NCBI GenBank assembly: GCA_963674575.2
Contig: CAXXQT010000009.1
Location: forward strand, 1,488,001-1,552,000
DNA: 64,000 nt
Reading direction: 5' to 3'
From: JAAYAY01 sp963674575
GTDB lineage: Bacteria > Planctomycetota > Planctomycetia > Pirellulales > Thermoguttaceae
Shown here: piece after piece, positions 42,592-53,198 of the stretch
Numbering within the stretch: position 1 is the first letter of the stretch
Layout of the letters: the number at the start of each line of letters is the position of its first letter
Translations under genes and position numbers: made by a program
Notes under the pieces: model-generated
The model's input: the letters and a program-made list of their open reading frames with translations, nothing else
Database searches by the model: none
Told to the model about the DNA's origin: nothing

Positions 42592-45500
42592 TCACTCCTC
42601 GTCAATGATCGGCGTCATGAACTGTTTCACGATCTCCCGGCTCGGCCCGGCGCCGTCGGCGGGGCGTTTGTTGAGGAAACCGTCGTGATAGGGTGCATTC
42701 GCATCCACCCACGTAACCAAGGCACGCCATTCTTGCGGATCGAGGCGGACTTCCTTCTTGTGCAACTCGTCGTCGATGAGGACCTGGACCAAGGGGCTCT
42801 TGTGCGAACCGAACTGCATGGGCTGCGTGACGGCGCTGTCGGAGAAGCGGTTGGAACACGACACGAGAAGTCGAGCCGGCTCCTTCTTGCCAGGCAGGAC
42901 ACCGAACATGGTTCGGTACGATTGGCAGAGTCCATCCGGCCCCTTGCGGCTCGTGAAATCGAGGCCGCCGTCCGGGTTCTCTTCGCCGTGACAGGCAACG
43001 CAGTGGCGATCGAGAATCGGCTGGATCAGCCACTCGTAGCCCAGCGTTTTCTCAGAGCCCCAAGAGGGTGGCTCCGGCACGGACGACGAACGCTTGGCGG
43101 CCAACGGGAATTCGAAATTGGCCACAGGCGCCTTCGCCTCGGATTCGTGGCAGCCACGGCAGCCCCGCACCTCCCCCGCCTTGAGGCTCACCATCGATCG
43201 CATGCGCACCACTTCCATCTCGCGTGCGTCGAGGGCCTGGAAGTAGAGGGCCGTGTCAGAAGGCACCTTGAAATTGGCCGAACCGTCGGCTTCCACGGGA
43301 ACCGTACCGATCACGCGAACAGGGGACCAACTTTGATATTCAAACCGGCGATGGCCGGCATTGCCGGCAATGTAGTCCATCTGGCCCTGGACGGGGTCGA
43401 AGGGCCAACCCACGTGCTGGGCGATCCGCAGGTACTTGATCGTGCCGCGGGGCACGCCGCGCATGCCGTCGTAGACGTCGCTCACATAACAGGTGGCGTA
43501 GGACGCGGGCTCTTCGCTCGGTTCGGCCAGGATCGGCGGACGAGTGCGTTTCGCCAGCGGAATCGGGAAAGCGCACGAAAGCAGGGGATCGCGGTGAAGG
43601 AGTTCCCGGTTGCCGTACACGTCAATCACGTAGACGCCAAATCCATTGGAATCGACGCCGGCGGGGGCCGTGCAATTGGGGCGGGCGTAGGAATAGGCCG
43701 CCAACATGCACGTCTCGCTCAGGGCCCAGGGCGTCTGGTAGAGACCGCCCGCATCGACGACGCCGCCTTCAGCAACGGGCGTGCCCGACATGGATCCCTC
43801 CTGGGGTCGCACTCCCGGCGTGACGATCGAGAGCCCGGCCTGATTGTTCATGCCCTGGCCCGGATCGACGAGGACCACCGGCCCGTAGGCGAAGGTGTGA
43901 TGGCCTGTGGCAATCGAGATCAGTTTGGCGGACCCGGGAACCGAACGCGTATCGCGCAACCCGCACGGGGCGGGCATGTGGTGCTTGAAAAGTGCGTCCG
44001 ACATCGTTCCGTCGGGCCGGGCTGTCCACAGGGCGTGGACCTCCATGAAATGCCGCTCCTGATATTCCCAGTGGGTGTAGGCAATTCGCCCGTCGTCGAG
44101 ACAGTGGGGATAGCGATCAATATCCTTGCTGTCCGTCCACTTCCTCGGATTCGAGCCGTCCGCTGAGGCCACATAGAGGTTCGGATTGGTGTGGTCGTAG
44201 GTATCGTTGCCGCATTCGGCCGAACGCCCACAGCGATCGGAGGCGAACACGATCTCTCCGTTCGGACTGTAGGTTGGCTCGAAGTCGCTCCAATAGGGAT
44301 CGTCGGTCAACTGTTTCAGGCCGGATCCATCCGTGCCGACCTCGAAGAGATGGAGTGGTTCATGCTCCGTTCGAAGGGTGAAGACATTCGTTCCCTCAAT
44401 CGCATAGTTCGCCGTATTGACCTTGGGCGGCCAGTTGGGCTGGCGGGCGTAGCTGAACACCAGGCGGTCGGCATCCCACCACAGGTCGAGCCCCCAGACG
44501 AAGCCTGGACCGAGTCGTCCTTGGAGGACATTGGTGGCCTTCGGGACAGACTTGATCTCCGAAAGAACGGCGATATCGCCGCCCGGCTTGTGCTTCCATG
44601 AATAGGATCGCGTGATGTTCCGGACCGTGTGGGGCGCGAACTGCTTGACGCACACGACCTGGTCGAAATCGATGGCCGGATTGGCCAGCACCACGTCGCG
44701 AAGCACGGCCCGGGCCTGGAGCCACTTTCCCCTCTGTGCGGCCGGGGGCGCTCCGTCCATTTCCGCCCGGATTGCCTTCAACTCGGCCAAACGACTTTCG
44801 ACGAGTTCCAGCGTCGCCGAGTCGGCCCCGTGGCGAGTGAAGCCTTCGCGCATTCTCTCGACGCGTTCGATCAGACCGTCGGCGGAGGCGGCAAGTTTTT
44901 TCGCGTCGCGATGCACACCGGTCGCAACGGCCTGGCGGACCCAATCGGCCTGGAGCCGCTCATCCGCCCCGAGGCTTGTCCAGGCGACGTACCAACCGGG
45001 CCGGTCTTTCGTCGGCCAAACGCACTGCTGCCCGTTGTTCTCGCCTCCCACTTTCATGGAAAGGGCCCACTCCGCCATGCCTCGCACGAAGGCGTCGTCG
45101 TGGGCGAGCATTTCCCCGGCCAGGGTCGCCAGAGGGGCGGAAAGTTGATTCTGCCTGGCCGCATGGATCAGCAGTTCCCCGATCGCCAGGGCCGACGCGG
45201 TCTCCTCGTGAACGGCTCTTTCCAGTCGCGGCAGATCCACCTCGGCCAACCGAACCAGGTCCGTCGCGAGGCTGTCCAGTCGCGCATTGCCGTCGATCTT
45301 CTTGATCGTGCCGAGCAGACGCGCCACGGTCATGGGCTCGATCTTGCGGCCATCGAGAGAGTACTTCTCGTTGAAATAGCCTCCCAGTTGATTCAGTTCA
45401 TCCAGCGTGAGGGCCCGGTCGAAGACCATGATTTCGGCGATGTCGCCGACCAGCAGAAAGGCCGTGCCCGTATTGTCGGCATTCTGCCGCCGGGCGCCGA

Positions 45501-46116
45501 CGAGGACGTCCACGTTCGACGCCCCTTTGGCTCCGGTGAACGCAAGCGACGTTTCCCCGTCGGACAGAACCTTGACCTGTTTGCCATCGCAAACCTGGAT
45601 CATCGCCTTTGGTCCGGCAGGTTCGCGGTTCTCACGCATGGTGCCGAAGGTAACGCTTCCGATTCGCCCCGAGGCGGCGTAGAGCTGATAAGACCGCCCG
45701 CCGGCGCCGGCCCCGCCTTTTGCCAGAAATGTTCCTTGCCCCTTGGCGGCTACGTTTGAAACGACGGCGATCGTGAACGGTTGGCTAGGTCTGAAGTCCA
45801 GCGACTTGGGCTGGCCAACATTCAGGAACTGGTTACCATCGAAATGAGCGACAGGCCGGCCCCCCAGAGCAAGACTCTCCCAGAGAGGACGGTTTTTCGC
45901 TTCCCCCTGCACGGCGTCGTGGGCTTGGCCCGACTGATCGGCCCAGCGGGTTATCCGGCCTTCCGCATCTTTATGAACCGAGTCGGCAGCATCCGCATCG
46001 AGCCACAGGACCATCCCCCTCTGCGGCGGACCAGCCCAGCAACAGGGCGACGAGACCAAAATCGCTCCGAGAACCAGCGCTTGCCCCCAGCCCATCCTCC
46101 CAAGGCGAATCATCAT
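42592..46116 (-). CDS. Exported LamG/HzsA-like diheme cytochrome c protein
   Basis: A 1174-residue exported protein starting at the ATG at 46116 with GAGGGA upstream; the frame's longer extension to 46266 has no protein character. Signal GWGQALVLGAILVSSPC. Residues about 35-215 form a concanavalin/LamG-like sandwich (GMVLWLDADAADSV, FLAKGGAGAGGRSYQLY). After a helical region, residues about 590-960 resemble the propeller of hydrazine-synthase alpha-like proteins (YWSDFEPTYSPNGEIVFASD, DGRIAYTHWEYQER). Two c-type haem motifs follow: CRGCH (about 986) and CVACH (about 1039). Anammox hydrazine synthesis is not implied; such proteins are widespread in heterotrophic planctomycetes, with a role in periplasmic electron transfer during polymer breakdown being speculative. 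Cotranscribed with the sulfatase. Confidence 0.75.
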   Translation of the reverse strand: MMIRLGRMGWGQALVLGAILVSSPCCWAGPPQRGMVLWLDADAADSVHKDAEGRITRWADQSGQAHDAVQGEAKNRPLWESLALGGRPVAHFDGNQFLNVGQPKSLDFRPSQPFTIAVVSNVAAKGQGTFLAKGGAGAGGRSYQLYAASGRIGSVTFGTMRENREPAGPKAMIQVCDGKQVKVLSDGETSLAFTGAKGASNVDVLVGARRQNADNTGTAFLLVGDIAEIMVFDRALTLDELNQLGGYFNEKYSLDGRKIEPMTVARLLGTIKKIDGNARLDSLATDLVRLAEVDLPRLERAVHEETASALAIGELLIHAARQNQLSAPLATLAGEMLAHDDAFVRGMAEWALSMKVGGENNGQQCVWPTKDRPGWYVAWTSLGADERLQADWVRQAVATGVHRDAKKLAASADGLIERVERMREGFTRHGADSATLELVESRLAELKAIRAEMDGAPPAAQRGKWLQARAVLRDVVLANPAIDFDQVVCVKQFAPHTVRNITRSYSWKHKPGGDIAVLSEIKSVPKATNVLQGRLGPGFVWGLDLWWDADRLVFSYARQPNWPPKVNTANYAIEGTNVFTLRTEHEPLHLFEVGTDGSGLKQLTDDPYWSDFEPTYSPNGEIVFASDRCGRSAECGNDTYDHTNPNLYVASADGSNPRKWTDSKDIDRYPHCLDDGRIAYTHWEYQERHFMEVHALWTARPDGTMSDALFKHHMPAPCGLRDTRSVPGSAKLISIATGHHTFAYGPVVLVDPGQGMNNQAGLSIVTPGVRPQEGSMSGTPVAEGGVVDAGGLYQTPWALSETCMLAAYSYARPNCTAPAGVDSNGFGVYVIDVYGNRELLHRDPLLSCAFPIPLAKRTRPPILAEPSEEPASYATCYVSDVYDGMRGVPRGTIKYLRIAQHVGWPFDPVQGQMDYIAGNAGHRRFEYQSWSPVRVIGTVPVEADGSANFKVPSDTALYFQALDAREMEVVRMRSMVSLKAGEVRGCRGCHESEAKAPVANFEFPLAAKRSSSVPEPPSWGSEKTLGYEWLIQPILDRHCVACHGEENPDGGLDFTSRKGPDGLCQSYRTMFGVLPGKKEPARLLVSCSNRFSDSAVTQPMQFGSHKSPLVQVLIDDELHKKEVRLDPQEWRALVTWVDANAPYHDGFLNKRPADGAGPSREIVKQFMTPIIDEE

Positions 46117-46263
46117 CCGATTGTGTCCCTCGTTCCAAAGCCACAGCTTGCTCCCCAAGGCCGGCGGGGGAGCCCTGGCTGAATTTTGATTGCCCGGAGC
46201 GCCAGATGCAACCCTTTCCGGACGGACGTCGGGAGAACGGCGAATTCCGAGTGGCCAAGAACG

Positions 46264-46303
46264 CACCCGGGGGTGCGAATCGGTTGACTCGCACCCCCGG
46301 GTG
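46264..46303 (-). terminator. Perfect inverted repeat after rplQ, probable transcription end of the ribosomal cluster
   Basis: CACCCGGGGGTGCGA (46264-46278) and TCGCACCCCCGGGTG (46289-46303) are perfect 15-bp complements with a 10-base loop, 25 bp beyond the rplQ stop. There is no U-tract, so it may stop polymerase poorly alone, or protect the 3' end. Confidence 0.5.
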
Positions 46304-46328
46304 AATTGGTTCTCGATGCGGCAGGAGG

Positions 46329-47000
46329 CTATTCTTCCTTCGCCTCTTCGTCGACCGCTTCTTCCGTGTCCTCAGCGGGCGTCTCGTCGACGACTTCTTC
46401 CGAGGTCTCTTCGACTGCCTCTTCTTCGGCCACATCCTCATCGTCGAAGGCGGGCTTTTCGCTCTTCTGGCTGACGCGATCGTTTACGCCGACAAACTCC
46501 AGGATCGCCCGGGCGCCGGCATCGCCCAGTCGCGGCGTCGCCAGCCGGAGGATCCGCGTATAACCGCCGTCCCGATCCGCGAACCGCGGTCCGAGTTCGT
46601 CGAAGAGGATCTCCACGGCCTGCTTGTCGCCGAGCAGTCGCAGGGCACGGCGTCGGGCGGCCACGACGGGCGCGATCGCCTTGTTCCACTGCTGCCACTC
46701 GTCGCTTTGTCGCCAGGAGCGCCATTGGTCCGACCCGCGATCGGCGTCCGTTTCCAACTGGTCCGCTGCTTCCTGGTGCTTCAAGCTGCGTCGCGCGATG
46801 GTAACGCATTTCTCGACCAGTGGGCGAACTTCCTTGGCCTTGTGCAGGGTGGTAACAATGCGTCCCTTGACCTTGGGGGCGTTGTCGTCCAATTCGGCGT
46901 CACGCTCCGTGAGGATCAGCGCCGACGCCAGATTCTTCAGGAGTGCCCGTTGGTGACTCGGGTTGCGGCCGAGTTTGCGGCCTTTGTTTCGATGTCGCAT
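46329..47000 (-). CDS. rplQ: 50S ribosomal protein L17
   Basis: Large-subunit protein at the polypeptide exit side. The first 65 residues are typical (MRHRNKGRKLGRN, HQRALLKNLASALI) and residues about 95-160 continue the fold (LFDELGPRFADRDGGYTRIL). At 223 residues it is longer than the usual 115-130 because of an insertion around residues 70-115 (SDQWRSWRQSDEWQQW) and an acidic tail (VEETSEEVVDETPAEDTEE). Last gene of the cluster, 115 bp after rpoA. Confidence 0.95.
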   Translation of the reverse strand: MRHRNKGRKLGRNPSHQRALLKNLASALILTERDAELDDNAPKVKGRIVTTLHKAKEVRPLVEKCVTIARRSLKHQEAADQLETDADRGSDQWRSWRQSDEWQQWNKAIAPVVAARRRALRLLGDKQAVEILFDELGPRFADRDGGYTRILRLATPRLGDAGARAILEFVGVNDRVSQKSEKPAFDDEDVAEEEAVEETSEEVVDETPAEDTEEAVDEEAKEE

Positions 47001-47115
47001 GGCTGTTCGATCGATTCACGAAAAGGGTTGTCTTCTCGGCGCCGCCCCACCGGGGACAACGTCGGTTGTTTTTGGTTGCCTCGCCGCCTGGGGCCAAGCC
47101 CTCGGCGATCGCGAC

Positions 47116-48114
47116 TTAGAGAGGGCTGGCCGGCGCCGGCGGAACCCGCATCCCCAGTCGCAGGCCGAAATCGGCCAGTTTTTCGCGGACCTCGTTGAGG
47201 GTCGTTTCGCCGAAATTGCGGACCTCCAACAGCTGATCCTCGGCACAGGCCACGAGATCCCGGACCGTCCGAATGTTCTCCGATTCGAGGCAGTTCGTGG
47301 CCCGAACAGAAAGGTTCAATTCGGCCAGGCTCATGGACAGTTTCGCTTCCACGGCGGGGTCGAGTCCGCTGGGACTCGCCGCCTTCACTCCTGAATGGAT
47401 CTTGCTGCCGAGCTCGTTGTACTGCACGAACGGGTTCAGGTGCTTGCGGAGGATCTTCGCCGCCTCGACCAGCGCCATCTCCGGGCCAATCGCTCCGTCG
47501 GTCCAGATCTCGATGGTCAACTTGTCGTAGTTCGTCTTCTGCCCGACGCGAGTCTCTTCGACTTCGTAGCGGACGCGAACGACCGGGCTGAACGCCGCGT
47601 CGACGGGAATGGAGCCGATTTCCTGCGTCGTGTCGGCATGCTCGGTCGCCGGGACATAGCCCCGTCCGTTTTCCACAACCATTTCCATCACGAAGGGAAC
47701 GTCATCCGTGAGCGTGGCCAGGACGTGATCCTTGTTGATCACGTCGATGGCCTCGTCGGCCTGGATATCGGCGCCGGTGATCACACCCCGTTCCGACTTC
47801 TCGACGCGGAGGACCCGTGTTTGCTGGCTGTGGTTGCGAACGACGAGCGATTTGACGTTCAACACGATGTCGGTCACATCTTCGACGACACCGGGCAACG
47901 TGGTGAATTCATGCTGTGCGCCATGAAGCTGGATTCGCGTGATCGCGCTGCCTTCGAGGCTGGACAGCATGATTCGGCGAAGGCTATTGCCGATGCTCGC
48001 CCCAAAGCCCCGCTCAAACGGCTCGGCAACAAATTTGCCGTACGTCGCCGTCAGGGCCTCCTTGTCGCACGATACTTGACTGGGAAGCTCAAGCCCGCGC
48101 CATCGAATTCGCAT
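47116..48114 (-). CDS. rpoA: RNA polymerase alpha subunit
   Basis: A 332-residue alpha subunit. The N-terminal assembly domain has EPFERGFGASIGNSLRRIML (about 34-53), which contacts beta and beta'. A linker near residues 235-255 precedes the C-terminal helix-hairpin-helix domain (LNLSVRATNCLESENIRTV, GETTLNEVREKLADFG) that binds UP elements and activators. Length and both domains are normal. It lies 40 bp after rpsD and is in its standard alpha-operon place. Confidence 0.97.
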   Translation of the reverse strand: MRIRWRGLELPSQVSCDKEALTATYGKFVAEPFERGFGASIGNSLRRIMLSSLEGSAITRIQLHGAQHEFTTLPGVVEDVTDIVLNVKSLVVRNHSQQTRVLRVEKSERGVITGADIQADEAIDVINKDHVLATLTDDVPFVMEMVVENGRGYVPATEHADTTQEIGSIPVDAAFSPVVRVRYEVEETRVGQKTNYDKLTIEIWTDGAIGPEMALVEAAKILRKHLNPFVQYNELGSKIHSGVKAASPSGLDPAVEAKLSMSLAELNLSVRATNCLESENIRTVRDLVACAEDQLLEVRNFGETTLNEVREKLADFGLRLGMRVPPAPASPL

Positions 48115-48154
48115 TGGAACCCTCCGATGATGTTGAAGGACGACTCGAAATGGA

Positions 48155-48781
48155 CTACTTCGAGCAAAGCTCGACGATCAGTTGCGGCTCGACCGGAATC
48201 GAGACGTCCTCCGCCTCCGGCAGGCGGACAACATGCCCTTCGGGCTTTTGGCCGTCCACGCGAACCAGGAACTCCGGAACCTCGCGGTTGGATTCGGCCA
48301 GGCTTCCCTGGACCAGTTCCGAACTGCTCTTGCGTTCCTTGATCCCGATCACGTCACCCACGCGAACTTCGTAACTCGGAATGTCCACACGCTTCCCATT
48401 GACGGTCACATGCCCATGGCAGACCAACTGCCGAGCAGCGGAACGAGACAGGCCGAACCCCAGCCGGTGGACAACATTATCCAAACGGCGTTCCAGCAGG
48501 CTCATGAGAACCTTACCCGTATTGCCCTTCGCACGTTCGGCCCGTCCGTAGTAAAGACGGAACTGGCGTTCCAGAACGCCGTAGTAGTGCTTCACCTTCT
48601 GCTTCTCGCGGAGGTGGATGCCGTAGTCCGTCATTTTTCCGCGACGGAACGTATGCATTCCCGGCGGGTTCTGCCGGCGCTCATAGGCACACTTTTCCGT
48701 GTCGCAACGGACGCCCTTGAGGAACAACTTCGAGCCCTCGCGGCGGCACATTCGACAAACCGCTCCCGTGTAACGCGCCAT
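48155..48781 (-). CDS. rpsD: 30S ribosomal protein S4
   Basis: A 208-residue 16S rRNA-binding assembly protein. It keeps the zinc-type N-terminus (CRMCRREG and CDTEKCAYERR, four cysteines) and the S4 RNA-binding domain (RLDNVVHRLGFGLSRSAARQ, HGHVTVNGKRVDIPSY). In many bacteria S4 also represses its own operon by binding the leader upstream of rpsM; nothing here proves that. It lies 98 bp after rpsK. Confidence 0.97.
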   Translation of the reverse strand: MARYTGAVCRMCRREGSKLFLKGVRCDTEKCAYERRQNPPGMHTFRRGKMTDYGIHLREKQKVKHYYGVLERQFRLYYGRAERAKGNTGKVLMSLLERRLDNVVHRLGFGLSRSAARQLVCHGHVTVNGKRVDIPSYEVRVGDVIGIKERKSSSELVQGSLAESNREVPEFLVRVDGQKPEGHVVRLPEAEDVSIPVEPQLIVELCSK

Positions 48782-48879
48782 GCCAGTGTCTCACTCTCAA
48801 CCAATTGGGATTTCGATATTCTGCTGTGTTTACTTTCGCGAGGCCGTCCAGCGAACCGGTCGCGATCCGCCTGGCCGCG

Positions 48880-49260
48880 TCAGACGCGTCGGCGTTTCTT
48901 CGGGCGACAACCGTTGTGAGGCAGCGGCGTCACGTCTTCGATCGACTTGACATTCAGACCGGCCGCCTGCAGGGCGGTGATGGCGCTCTCGCGTCCGCTT
49001 CCGGGCCCCTTCACCTTGACATCCACTTCCTTCATGCCGAACTTGACCGCCTTCTCCGCGGCTTGCTGGGCCGCCATTTGGCCGGCGAAGGGCGTGCTTT
49101 TTCGGCTGCCCTTGAAGTTCACGGTCCCCGCGCTGGACCAGCACAGGGTGTCGCCTTTGGTGTCCGTAATCGTGATCGTCGTGTTGTTGAAAGTCGCCCG
49201 AATGTGGGCAACTCCAACGGTCACGTTACGACGGGTCTTTCTTCGTTTGCCTTTTGCCAC
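48880..49260 (-). CDS. rpsK: 30S ribosomal protein S11
   Basis: A 126-residue protein of the 30S platform. The basic N-terminus (KGKRRKTRRNVTVG) leads into AHIRATFNNTTITITD, and the conserved GPGSGRESAITALQAAGL and C-terminal HNGCRPKKRRRV are intact. It starts with GTG at 49260. It lies 114 bp after rpsM. Confidence 0.97.
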   Translation of the reverse strand: MAKGKRRKTRRNVTVGVAHIRATFNNTTITITDTKGDTLCWSSAGTVNFKGSRKSTPFAGQMAAQQAAEKAVKFGMKEVDVKVKGPGSGRESAITALQAAGLNVKSIEDVTPLPHNGCRPKKRRRV

Positions 49261-49374
49261 CGCTCGCTATGCTCCTGAATGAGTCGCGGGATGTTCGGTT
49301 TGGTATTCTGTTCTGCTCCCGGGCCAAGCGTCTTCCGCCTTCCCGGAGCTTTTCACGAGCCCTAGGGCCCCGCG

Positions 49375-49758
49375 TTACCGCAGGTCCTTAACGCCCTTCT
49401 TCCCGGCCACGGTCTTCTTCGGCCCCTTGCGTGTTCGCGCATTCGTCCGCGTACGCTGGCCTCGAACGGGCAGTCCCCGTCGATGCCGCAATCCGCGATA
49501 GCAGCCAATGTCTCGCAGGCGGGTGATGTTCTGGTTGACCTGCCGTCGCAACTGTCCTTCAACGACATAGTCTTTGTCGAGCAAGGCCGCCAAGCGCCCC
49601 AACTCGTCTTCCCGGAGGTCGCGGGCTCGCAGCTGCGGGTCGATCCCGGCCTTGTGGCACAATTCCCTAGCCGTCTTCAGGCCAACGCCGTACAAATAAG
49701 TCAACGAAACGGCCGTAGGACGATCGTTCGGAATGTCGACACCCAACAAACGCGGCAT
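49375..49758 (-). CDS. rpsM: 30S ribosomal protein S13
   Basis: A 127-residue protein at the 30S head that contacts tRNA and S19. It has the helix-two-turn-helix region (YGVGLKTARELCHKAGI) and the basic C-terminal tail (GLPVRGQRTRTNARTRKGPK). Length is normal. It lies 165 bp after rpmJ. Confidence 0.97.
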   Translation of the reverse strand: MPRLLGVDIPNDRPTAVSLTYLYGVGLKTARELCHKAGIDPQLRARDLREDELGRLAALLDKDYVVEGQLRRQVNQNITRLRDIGCYRGLRHRRGLPVRGQRTRTNARTRKGPKKTVAGKKGVKDLR

Positions 49759-49923
49759 AGGATTTCTCCCTTCAACGGCCGACCGCCGGCCTGTCCAATC
49801 TCAATTCAACGTCTCTGCAACTGGGAAAGGCATCTCAACGCGAGCCCCCCCTCAATCCAGCACCCAACGACGAGGACCACAGCTCGACCCGCCACAAATA
49901 CCGAACGAGTCGACGCCACAAGT

Positions 49924-50037
49924 CTAACCCTGGCGTTGTTTATGGCGCGGATTGCTGCAGACCACGTAGATGATGCCCTTGCGGCGTACCACTTTGCAGT
50001 TCTCGCAAATCCGCTTCACGCTGGCACGGACTTTCAT
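49924..50037 (-). CDS. rpmJ: 50S ribosomal protein L36, zinc form
   Basis: A 37-residue gene: MKVRASVKRICENCKVVRRK, then GIIYVVCSNPRHKQRQG. The zinc ligands Cys11, Cys14, Cys27 and His32 mark the C+ form. It lies downstream of its own sigma70-type promoter (50081-50110) and starts the alpha-operon block (rpmJ-rpsM-rpsK-rpsD-rpoA-rplQ). Confidence 0.95.
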   Translation of the reverse strand: MKVRASVKRICENCKVVRRKGIIYVVCSNPRHKQRQG

Positions 50038-50080
50038 CGCAACCTACCTTCTCTCGCAAAACAATCGTGCAAAGCACCTC

Positions 50081-50110
50081 AGTATAAGCGGTGCCATGCC
50101 GACCTGCCAA
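50081..50110 (-). promoter_or_regulatory. Sigma70-type promoter of the alpha operon
   Basis: On the minus strand TTGGCA (50110-50105) and TATACT (50086-50081) are separated by 18 bases; TATACT matches the -10 consensus at five of six positions. It lies about 45 bp upstream of the rpmJ start in the 239-bp gap where infA is usually found. A GC-rich hairpin (CCGCCT-CCAA-AGGCGG, 50130-50145) lies just upstream and might end readthrough from map. Confidence 0.65.
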
Positions 50111-50276
50111 GGGCCCCGGACACGGGATTCCGCCTCCAAAGGCGGCCTGTCAGTGGAACAGGGCCCAATTATCCTCTTGCTGCTGCTTTCCCGGGCCTCA
50201 CAAACCCGCCAGACGCCCTGTTCGCCGCAACCTCCCTGAACCGTCCCCAGGCAAGGCTATCCGGCTTATGGGCCGA

Positions 50277-51080
50277 CTAGAACAACCGTTCCTCGTCGGA
50301 CGTTGGGCATGCCGTCAGGGGCACTGGCCCGGACTCGGTGATGGCAATCGTGTGCTCGAAATGAGCACTCGGCTTTTTGTCCGCCGTGACCTGCGTCCAA
50401 TGATCGGCCATGGTCCGGACCTTTTTCGTTCCCATGTTCACCATGGGCTCCACGGCAATCACCAGTCCCGGCACGAGCCGGAAGTCGCCGTTCCGCCGCA
50501 ACTGTTCGCTGGCGAAATTCGGCACCTGGGGATCTTCGTGCATTTCGCGGCCAATTCCATGGCCCACGAACGCCTCGACGACGAAGAAACCGGCGTCCTT
50601 GACGTAGCGTTCCATCTCGACCGCCACGTCGCTCCAAAACGTCTTCTTGCCCATCAAATCGATGGCCAAGTTCAAGGTTTGTTCCGTCACGTCCATCAGT
50701 CGCTGGACTTCCGGATCAATTTCTCCGATCGCGTAGGTCGCCGCCGCATCACCGCACCACCCGTTCACCTTGCAGCCGGTGTCGATGCTGACGATGTCAC
50801 CTTCCTTCAACTCTCTCGGTCCAGGAATTCCGTGAACGACTTCCTCGTTCACCGACATGCAGGTCACCGCAGGAAAAGGCACCCGTCCGGGCACTCCCTT
50901 GAAGAGGGGTTCAGCCCCATGCTCCAAGAAGAACTTTTCAACGGCCGCATCGATTTCCCCCGTTGTCACACCTGGTCCCACCATGGACTGGGCTACCTGA
51001 TGGGCATGCCAGACCATAAGGCCTGCCTTACGCATCATGGCGATTTCACGACTCGAACGGAGAATCTGCACGCGTTTCAC
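50277..51080 (-). CDS. map: Methionine aminopeptidase, type I
   Basis: A 267-residue cytosolic enzyme that removes the N-terminal Met from new proteins. The five metal ligands are recognisable: Asp in VSIDTGCKVNGW and in GDAAATYAIG, His in GHGIGREMHEDP, Glu in IAVEPMVNMG and Glu in HFEHTIAITESG. VNEEVVHGIPG carries the conserved catalytic-site His. It starts with GTG at 51080. It lies between adk (61 bp upstream) and rpmJ, as in many bacterial spc operons, but infA is absent. Confidence 0.97.
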   Translation of the reverse strand: MKRVQILRSSREIAMMRKAGLMVWHAHQVAQSMVGPGVTTGEIDAAVEKFFLEHGAEPLFKGVPGRVPFPAVTCMSVNEEVVHGIPGPRELKEGDIVSIDTGCKVNGWCGDAAATYAIGEIDPEVQRLMDVTEQTLNLAIDLMGKKTFWSDVAVEMERYVKDAGFFVVEAFVGHGIGREMHEDPQVPNFASEQLRRNGDFRLVPGLVIAVEPMVNMGTKKVRTMADHWTQVTADKKPSAHFEHTIAITESGPVPLTACPTSDEERLF

Positions 51081-51141
51081 TGCTTCCTTCGTATCTCATT
51101 CGCAACAGCTTCTGGTGCCGTTACATGCCTTTTCATGGTCT

Positions 51142-51702
51142 TCAGCCTGCCATGGGATCGAGAATGACCTGAACGCGGCCGAAAATATCCTCGATCGTCC
51201 CAAGTCCATCAATGGACTTCAGAAGGCCCGACTTGCCATAGTAATCCAACAGGGGCGAGGTCTGATCGCGGTAGGCGACCAGCCGTTGCTTGATCACCTC
51301 GGGGGTGTCATCGGCCCGACCACGTCCGGCGAGGCGTTGGAACAACTCGTCCTCCGGCACCTTCAGCTCCAGGACAACATCCAGGGGCGTTCCCTTGTCG
51401 GCAAGCATCTTGTCGAGCGCTTCGGCCTGGGCGATCGTCCGCGGAAATCCGTCGAGAAGGTAACCGCCCTGGCAGTCCGACTGAGCCAAACGCTCTTGAA
51501 TCACACCGACGATGATGTCGTCGGGCACCAGTTGCCCGCTGGACATGTACTCGTCCGCTTTCTTGCCCACGTCGGTCTGCGCGTCCCGCGCCGCCCGCAG
51601 CATGTCCCCCGTGGAAAGGTGAGCCAGGCTGTACTTCTCGATCATGCGTTCGGCTTGGGTGCCTTTTCCGGCGCCCGGAGGCCCGATGAATACGATTCTC
51701 AT
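51142..51702 (-). CDS. adk: Adenylate kinase, short form
   Basis: Interconverts ATP, ADP and AMP. The P-loop is GPPGAGKGT (7-15), with HLSTGDMLR and LLDGFPRT forming the AMP site. At 186 residues it is the short type: the extended zinc LID is reduced to GRGRADDTPEVI. I start at the ATG at 51702 where MRIVFIGPPG begins; the frame's upstream part (to 51795) overlaps the secY end and is not protein-like. It starts 19 bp after secY. Confidence 0.97.
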   Translation of the reverse strand: MRIVFIGPPGAGKGTQAERMIEKYSLAHLSTGDMLRAARDAQTDVGKKADEYMSSGQLVPDDIIVGVIQERLAQSDCQGGYLLDGFPRTIAQAEALDKMLADKGTPLDVVLELKVPEDELFQRLAGRGRADDTPEVIKQRLVAYRDQTSPLLDYYGKSGLLKSIDGLGTIEDIFGRVQVILDPMAG

Positions 51703-51721
51703 GGTTCGTCTCCCTTGGCGG

Positions 51722-53092
<1,371 letters not shown>

Positions 53093-53198
53093 CGCTCGCT
53101 CCGTCCTCTCGGATCAACCGTCCATCGACTTGCTGGCAAGTACACTCGCGGCCGGCCCTGCATATTCCGCCAGTCGTTCGTATCCCGTTCCAGCGATG

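Noticed and set aside
42592..46116. Evidence of anammox metabolism from the HzsA-like protein
   Set aside because: HzsA-like propeller and cytochrome domains are widespread in non-anammox planctomycetes, and no hydrazine synthase beta/gamma subunits or hydrazine dehydrogenase are present.
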